A stretch of DNA of 64,000 nucleotides. It comes from an uncultured Flavobacteriaceae bacterium. GTDB taxonomy: Bacteria; Bacteroidota; Bacteroidia; Flavobacteriales; Flavobacteriaceae. Under the pieces are notes generated by a model. It was given only the letters and a program-made list of their open reading frames with translations. It did no database searches and was not told the origin of the DNA. The position numbers and the translations under genes were made by a program. The stretch spans positions 51,505-115,504 of the forward strand of contig CAJWPZ010000003.1 in assembly GCA_913045325.1 (NCBI GenBank). The letters are read 5' to 3'. This document shows, piece after piece, positions 60,270-64,000 of this stretch. Numbering within the stretch: position 1 is the stretch's first letter; every line of letters begins with the position of its first letter.

Positions 60270-60779
60270 GTGGCCGAGCAACTCACACATAACAGTACTC
60301 ATTTTACAGCAGTAAAAACACCTACGGTACTTGTATGTGATGGTGTTACTAGCCCTGCTAATATTGGCGGGCTCTTTAGACTCTGTGACAGCTTTGGAGT
60401 AGATAAAGTCTATTTCTGTAACACAAAGGTAGATCTTAGCAGCCCTAGAATTAAAAGAACATCTAGAAGCACACACCAATTGGTGAGCTACAAAGATGAT
60501 CTGGACACCCTTGCCGTATTAAAACACCTTCTAAAACAAGGGTACACCCCCCTAGCCCTAGAATTAACCACTAAAAGCCAGACTCTGGAAGATCTACTGA
60601 TTATAGATAAAAAACCTCTTGCCCTTTTTATTGGTAATGAAAAAACGGGCATTTCTGCCAAAGTGCTAGCCCACATTGATACTCATTTACACATACCAAT
60701 GCAAGGAAATAATAGTAGCATGAACGTTACCCATGCCGCCGCTGTTGGCCTATATGCCCTTTCATTAAAAACCAAATAA
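60270..60779 (+). CDS. SpoU/TrmH-type RNA 2'-O-methyltransferase (small)
   Basis: 169 residues from a GTG at 60270, about the length of TrmL/TrmH-core enzymes with no extra N-terminal domain. Motifs: VLVCDGVTSPANIGGLFRLCD, ALFIGNEKTGISAKVL and IPMQGNNSSMNVTHAAAVGL. Candidates are tRNA 2'-O-methylation at positions 18 or 34; the sequence does not decide. The start is set by the 3-base gap after DUF4159. Confidence 0.9.
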   Translation: MAEQLTHNSTHFTAVKTPTVLVCDGVTSPANIGGLFRLCDSFGVDKVYFCNTKVDLSSPRIKRTSRSTHQLVSYKDDLDTLAVLKHLLKQGYTPLALELTTKSQTLEDLLIIDKKPLALFIGNEKTGISAKVLAHIDTHLHIPMQGNNSSMNVTHAAAVGLYALSLKTK

Positions 60780-60846
60780 ATTTAATGTATATAATCTACC
60801 CTCTAGGTAGTATCTTTATAAACCAAACTAGCAAAACACAGACCAT

Positions 60847-62025
60847 TTGTTTGATCATTTATTACAAAAAGAGGTACAAGATTATATCAAGGAATTTAAG
60901 CAAGAGCTGTCACGCCTTGCCTTCTCGGGTAGCCCTTTTACTGAGGTGAGCACCAAAGAGCTTTTGCAACAAATAGAAAGCAGACAAAAAGCAAAAGCAA
61001 AACTACCTACTTGGTTTAACACCCCAAATATTATATATCCTGCAAAACTGCATCTGGAGCAAACCTCATCTGAGGCAACAGCCACATACAAGCAAAACAT
61101 TGTTAAGGGCAAAACCCTTGCAGATATTACAGGCGGCTTTGGAATAGATAGTTATTATTTTGCGCAAACATTTGAGCAAGTACATCATTTTGAAATACAA
61201 CAGCACCTTTGCGATGTTGTAACTCACAATTTGAAACATTTGCCAAATAAAAGTTTTAAAAGCCAATTAAAAGACGGCCTAAAGGCAATTGAAAACAAAA
61301 CTTTTGATGTTATATACGCAGATCCATCTAGGCGTCATGATAGTAAAGGAAAGGTGTTTTTTCTAGAAGATTGCGAGCCAAACATACCAAAAAATCTAGA
61401 TTACCTATTGCAAAGATGTACTACATTACTTGTAAAAACCTCTCCAATGCTAGACATTTCGGTTGCCATAAAGGCCCTTGATAATGTTGCTGAAATACAT
61501 ATTATTGCCTTGCAAAATGAGGTAAAAGAAGTGTTATGGACACTAGGTAAAGGGCATACAAAAACCCCAGAAATACACACGGTAAACATCACCAAAGCAG
61601 GGACACAAAAATTTACATTTTCATGGAACAGCCCTGCTCAAATTAGCCTTAGTACTCCTCTAAGCTACCTATATGAGCCTAATGCAGCAATTCTAAAAAG
61701 TGGCGCCTTTAACCATATGTGCGGCGCTTTTAAGGTATTGAAGTTGCACAAACACTCTCATCTGTACACCAGCCAAGACCTTGTTGATTTTCCTGGCAGG
61801 AGATTTAAAATTGAGAAGGTGGTGCCCTACTCAAAAAAGCAAATGCGCTCTAGTATTGATTTTGATAAAGCAAACATTAGCACAAGAAATTTTCCAGAGA
61901 CTGTGGCTAGATTACAAGAAAAATGGAAGCTACAACAAGGGGGTGCTCGGTATTTGTTTTTTACAACTATTGAAAATGATAAAAAAATAGTATTAATTTG
62001 CTCAAAAATTATTGATGAAATATAA
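60847..62025 (+). CDS. PG_1098-type class I SAM methyltransferase with THUMP-like C-terminus
   Basis: 392 residues starting from a TTG at 60847, the only usable start in the short gap. A helical N-terminus (VQDYIKEFKQELSRLAFSG) precedes a Rossmann methyltransferase domain (LADITGGFGIDSYYFAQTFE, DVIYADPSRRHDSKGKVFF with a DPxR motif, LLVKTSPMLDISVAIKAL), then a small ferredoxin-like domain and a THUMP-like C-terminus (YEPNAAILKSGAFNHMCGAF). The DPSRR motif suits an N-methyltransferase acting on a nucleobase. Likely an RNA-modifying enzyme, target unknown. Confidence 0.82.
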   Translation: MFDHLLQKEVQDYIKEFKQELSRLAFSGSPFTEVSTKELLQQIESRQKAKAKLPTWFNTPNIIYPAKLHLEQTSSEATATYKQNIVKGKTLADITGGFGIDSYYFAQTFEQVHHFEIQQHLCDVVTHNLKHLPNKSFKSQLKDGLKAIENKTFDVIYADPSRRHDSKGKVFFLEDCEPNIPKNLDYLLQRCTTLLVKTSPMLDISVAIKALDNVAEIHIIALQNEVKEVLWTLGKGHTKTPEIHTVNITKAGTQKFTFSWNSPAQISLSTPLSYLYEPNAAILKSGAFNHMCGAFKVLKLHKHSHLYTSQDLVDFPGRRFKIEKVVPYSKKQMRSSIDFDKANISTRNFPETVARLQEKWKLQQGGARYLFFTTIENDKKIVLICSKIIDEI

Positions 62026-62581
62026 TTTGTTATTGGCACTACTTTTTATGTACTGCCTAGGTGCTGCTCAAAGCAGTTGTGATTATAAAATAAATGTAGA
62101 TACCCAGCAGGAGGTTTTTCAATTAACCCAAGAATCACTTATTGACTTTACCGTAGGAGAGAAAAAAACAATATTTGTTTATTTCTCACTCATGAAACAG
62201 GACAGTGTAAAATCTGTGGTGCTTAGTATTTCTTTAAACAGTCAAGAAATACCGCCGCTTATTTGCTACGATAAAAAAAGCAGACTTTCTTTCAAACTTG
62301 AAGATGGTACCTATGTCTCTGCACCCTACCTTGGAGTTGATGTTTGCGCAAGGCAAACCAAGGCAGAAAACACGATGCATAACAGCACTAGCGAGGCTTC
62401 TTTTTATCTTGACTCTCTTGCCCAAAAGAGGCTATCTACATCTGCTATAGAAAGTTTGCGTATAGGGTCTGTAAACACAAATTTTGATCTAAAACTTATA
62501 GAGGTTATAAGTAATGAGCAGCTAGCAAACCCAATTTACCCAAAAGAGTTTTTTATAAATAACCTGCCTTGTATTGAATAA
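62015..62581 (+). CDS. secreted protein of unknown function
   Basis: 188 residues from the ATG at 62015, overlapping the methyltransferase gene by 11 bases. A signal peptide (MKYNLLLALLFMYCLGAAQ) is followed by SSCDYKINVDTQQEVFQLTQ and mostly beta strands; three further Cys (CYDKKSRL, DVCARQT, PCIE) could form disulfides in the periplasm. I do not recognise the family. The overlap shows cotranscription with the methyltransferase, but no functional tie is evident. Confidence 0.75.
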   Translation: MKYNLLLALLFMYCLGAAQSSCDYKINVDTQQEVFQLTQESLIDFTVGEKKTIFVYFSLMKQDSVKSVVLSISLNSQEIPPLICYDKKSRLSFKLEDGTYVSAPYLGVDVCARQTKAENTMHNSTSEASFYLDSLAQKRLSTSAIESLRIGSVNTNFDLKLIEVISNEQLANPIYPKEFFINNLPCIE

Positions 62582-62667
62582 TAAATACTCCTTTGATTTG
62601 AGTATGAGATACCTACTAAAATACTCGAATTTATTTCTTTAAATTATTTAAAAAATGTTGTTTTTAG

Positions 62668-62699
62668 TTTGCACGAATGTTTTTTAAAAATTACATTTG
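62668..62699 (+). promoter_or_regulatory. promoter of the tRNA-Ser/Pro/Arg cluster
   Basis: TTTG (62668-62671) and TACATTTG (62692-62699) match the Bacteroidota -33 and -7 elements exactly, with a 20-base spacer between TTG and TA. Transcription should start near 62706, some 25 bases before tRNA-Ser. The leader contains GCAATT-N11-AATTGC, possibly a processing hairpin. Confidence 0.8.
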
Positions 62700-62730
62700 C
62701 ACTCGCAATTTTAATTATTTTAATTGCAAA

Positions 62731-62819
62731 GGAGAGGTGCCTGAGTGGCCGAAAGGAGCGGTTTGCTAAATCGTCGTACCCTAACAAGGGTACCCAGGGT
62801 TCGAATCCCTGTCTCTCCG
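62731..62819 (+). tRNA. tRNA-Ser (anticodon GCT)
   Basis: 89-base cloverleaf with the long variable arm of class II tRNAs. Acceptor GGAGAGG pairs with TCTCTCC (one G-U), the T-arm is AGGGTTCGAATCCCT, and the anticodon loop TTGCTAA places GCT at 62765-62767 (reads AGC/AGU). No CCA is encoded. It leads a three-tRNA cluster. Confidence 0.97.
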
Positions 62820-62882
62820 CTAAGTAACCGAATATTTTAAATTTCGGTTTCATTGACATAGTACAGTATAAAAGATAAGTCA

Positions 62883-62957
62883 CGGGGTGTAGCGTAGCCC
62901 GGTTATCGCGCCACGTTTGGGACGTGGAGGCCGCAGGTTCGAATCCTGCCACCCCGA
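62883..62957 (+). tRNA. tRNA-Pro (anticodon TGG)
   Basis: 75-base cloverleaf. Acceptor CGGGGTG/CACCCCG is fully paired; anticodon stem CCACG/CGTGG holds the loop TTTGGGA (anticodon TGG); T-arm GCAGGTTCGAATCCTGC. No CCA encoded. Confidence 0.97.
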
Positions 62958-62974
62958 CTTTTTTTTATTGCTAC

Positions 62975-63048
62975 GGGCTCGTAGCTCAGCTGGATAGAGC
63001 ACCTCCCTTCTAAGGAGGCGGTCACAGGTTCGAATCCTGTCGGGCTCA
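62975..63048 (+). tRNA. tRNA-Arg (anticodon TCT)
   Basis: 74-base cloverleaf. Acceptor GGGCTCG pairs with CGGGCTC; anticodon stem CCTCC/GGAGG holds CTTCTAA (anticodon TCT, reads AGA/AGG); T-arm ACAGGTTCGAATCCTGT. No CCA encoded. Last of the cluster, 26 bases before kdsA's own upstream region. Confidence 0.97.
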
Positions 63049-63053
63049 CAATT

Positions 63054-63077
63054 AATCTCCTTTTGGAGATTTTTTTG
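63054..63077 (+). terminator. intrinsic terminator after the tRNA cluster
   Basis: AATCTCC, loop TTTT, GGAGATT, then a run of Ts. A 7-bp stem 5 bases after tRNA-Arg; it closes the tRNA transcript ahead of kdsA. Confidence 0.8.
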
Positions 63078-63133
63078 TTTACACCCTACCCACTCAAATT
63101 TTATAAAACCTACCAATTAGTAATTTTGTTAAG

Positions 63134-63141
63134 TATCTTTG
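63134..63141 (+). promoter_or_regulatory. Bacteroidota -7 box TATCTTTG for kdsA
   Basis: An exact TAnnTTTG match 17 bases before the kdsA ATG, giving a predicted leader of ~11 bases. No well-placed -33 TTG was found. Confidence 0.5.
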
Positions 63142-63158
63142 CAGAATAAACTACCGTT

Positions 63159-63977
63159 ATGCAACTATCTCAAATACCCAATATACAACACACCAAGGCT
63201 AACAACTTTTTTTTACTTGCTGGCCCCTGCGCCATTGAGGGTGAGGATATGGCCATGCGTATTGCAGAAAGAGTATTAGAGATTAGCAATAAACTTGAAA
63301 TCCCGTACATCTTTAAAGGAAGTTTTAAAAAAGCAAACAGATCTCGTATAGATAGTTTTACGGGTATTGGAGATGAAAAAGCCTTAAAAATATTACGCAA
63401 GGTCTCAGAAACATTTAAAATACCAACGGTTACAGATATACATCAGGCAAGTGATGCAGCAATGGCAGCAGCCTATGTAGATGTATTGCAAATTCCTGCT
63501 TTTTTGGTACGCCAAACAGATTTGGTGGTGGCCGCAGCAAAAACCGGAAAAGTAGTAAATCTTAAAAAAGGACAATTTATGAGTCCTGAGGCTATGCGAC
63601 ATGCGGTACAGAAAGTAAAAGATACAGGAAGCGATAAGGTATGGATTACAGATAGAGGTACCATGTTTGGATACCAGGATATGGTGGTAGACTTTAGAGG
63701 CATACCCACTATGAAACAGTACGCTCCAGTAATTTTGGACGTTACTCATAGCCTGCAGCAACCCAACCAAAGCATTGGCGTTACAGGAGGAAGACCCGAG
63801 ATGATAAGCACCATTGCTCGCGCAGGTATTGCAACGGGCGCAGATGGACTGTTTATAGAAACTCATTTTGATCCTGCAAATGCAAAGAGTGATGGCGCTA
63901 ATATGCTAGATATAGCCAATCTTGAAAAGCTACTTACAGATCTTGTTGCCATTAGAAAAACAGTAAATACTCTATAA
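63159..63977 (+). CDS. kdsA: 3-deoxy-8-phosphooctulonate synthase (KDO-8-P synthase)
   Basis: 272 residues. FLLAGPCAIEGEDMAMRIAE, PYIFKGSFKKANRSRIDSFTG (phosphate-binding KANRSS-like loop), LVRQTDLVVAAAKTGKVVNLKKGQF, VTHSLQQPNQSIGVTGGRPEM and ADGLFIETHFDP are diagnostic. It condenses phosphoenolpyruvate with arabinose 5-phosphate to KDO-8-phosphate, the precursor of the inner-core KDO of lipopolysaccharide. The window ends soon after its stop codon. It matches the LptD/OstA LPS-export genes found earlier in the window. Confidence 0.97.
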   Translation: MQLSQIPNIQHTKANNFFLLAGPCAIEGEDMAMRIAERVLEISNKLEIPYIFKGSFKKANRSRIDSFTGIGDEKALKILRKVSETFKIPTVTDIHQASDAAMAAAYVDVLQIPAFLVRQTDLVVAAAKTGKVVNLKKGQFMSPEAMRHAVQKVKDTGSDKVWITDRGTMFGYQDMVVDFRGIPTMKQYAPVILDVTHSLQQPNQSIGVTGGRPEMISTIARAGIATGADGLFIETHFDPANAKSDGANMLDIANLEKLLTDLVAIRKTVNTL

Positions 63978-64000
63978 TACTTTTTACAGGGCTACTGCCC

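Noticed and set aside
62644-62952. Minus-strand ORF reading GFEPAASTSQTWRDNRA...
   Set aside because: It is antisense to tRNA-Ser and tRNA-Pro. Such translated tRNA complements are well-known false proteins.
62880-63116. Minus-strand ORF reading DRIRTCDRLLRREVLYPAE... DSNLRPP
   Set aside because: Antisense of tRNA-Pro and tRNA-Arg; another standard spurious tRNA ORF, not a gene.
1-64000. Search for CRISPR arrays, prophage, transposases or integrases
   Set aside because: No spaced direct-repeat array, no transposase-like ORF and no phage structural genes are seen; the window is core genome.

Overview
The window looks like the chromosome of a gliding member of the Flavobacteriaceae (phylum Bacteroidota). 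The evidence is AT-rich DNA with almost no Shine-Dalgarno sequences, exact Bacteroidota -7 promoter boxes (TAnnTTTG), a GldI-type gliding lipoprotein, and many Bacteroidota-typical families (DUF5683, DUF3810, DUF4159, DUF349, the rhomboid C-terminal DUF6576 type, PG_1098-type methyltransferase). I see no prophage, insertion sequence, plasmid gene, CRISPR array or rRNA. It reads as ordinary, densely packed core genome with no gene-free stretch over 300 bases apart from the tRNA cluster.

Layout. 1-2385: end of methylmalonyl-CoA mutase small subunit and the complete large subunit. 2581-7886: a chromosome-partition and envelope cluster, parA-parB-DUF5683-dapB-lepB-wbqC. 7888-14191 (minus): nuclease/phosphatase, two rhomboids, mutL, a small membrane protein, ribH and a TPR membrane protein. 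14343-16163: recF, a lipocalin-like lipoprotein and a DUF721 (DciA-like) protein, facing ndk across a two-way terminator. 16851-19534: DHH phosphoesterase, gldI and a cyclophilin-FKBP fusion. 19612-29842: pepD, a DUF3810 membrane protein with HExxH, two amidohydrolases, a TrmH-type methyltransferase and a Rel/SpoT alarmone enzyme. 29973-41773: Fur-like regulator, purA, OstA-like protein, class III aminotransferase, TPR protein, two tandem DUF368 proteins, aroE, DUF349 protein and a small methyltransferase carrying a perfect 40-bp palindrome. 41770-50014 (minus): a seven-gene run of amidase, MCE protein, Fe-S membrane protein, HAD-like protein, CCG protein, small unknown and a GH3/serine-hydrolase fusion. 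50129-57670: lptD, ridA and a very large TamB protein. 57764-62581: tsaD, rsmE, DUF4159, a SpoU-type methyltransferase, a PG_1098-type methyltransferase and a secreted unknown. 62731-63048: tRNA-Ser, tRNA-Pro and tRNA-Arg with promoter and terminator. 63159-63977: kdsA.

Theme. Much of the window serves the cell envelope. KdsA makes KDO for lipopolysaccharide; LptD and the OstA-like protein fit its export; TamB and MCE fit lipid transport; DapB, the amidase and the GH3 fusion fit peptidoglycan synthesis or turnover; the DUF368 pair fits recycling of the C55-P lipid carrier; LepB and the rhomboids process membrane proteins; GldI and the dual immunophilin fit folding in the periplasm.

I did not find a clearly new multi-gene system. 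The most unusual things are the 40-bp perfect palindrome inside a methyltransferase gene, a MutL that has lost its endonuclease motifs although no MutH is visible here, a parS-like site in the amidase gene, two envelope genes whose signal or anchor sequence has no ordinary start codon in front of it, and an amidase-MCE-iron-sulfur operon that suggests an unexplained link between redox chemistry and envelope maintenance.
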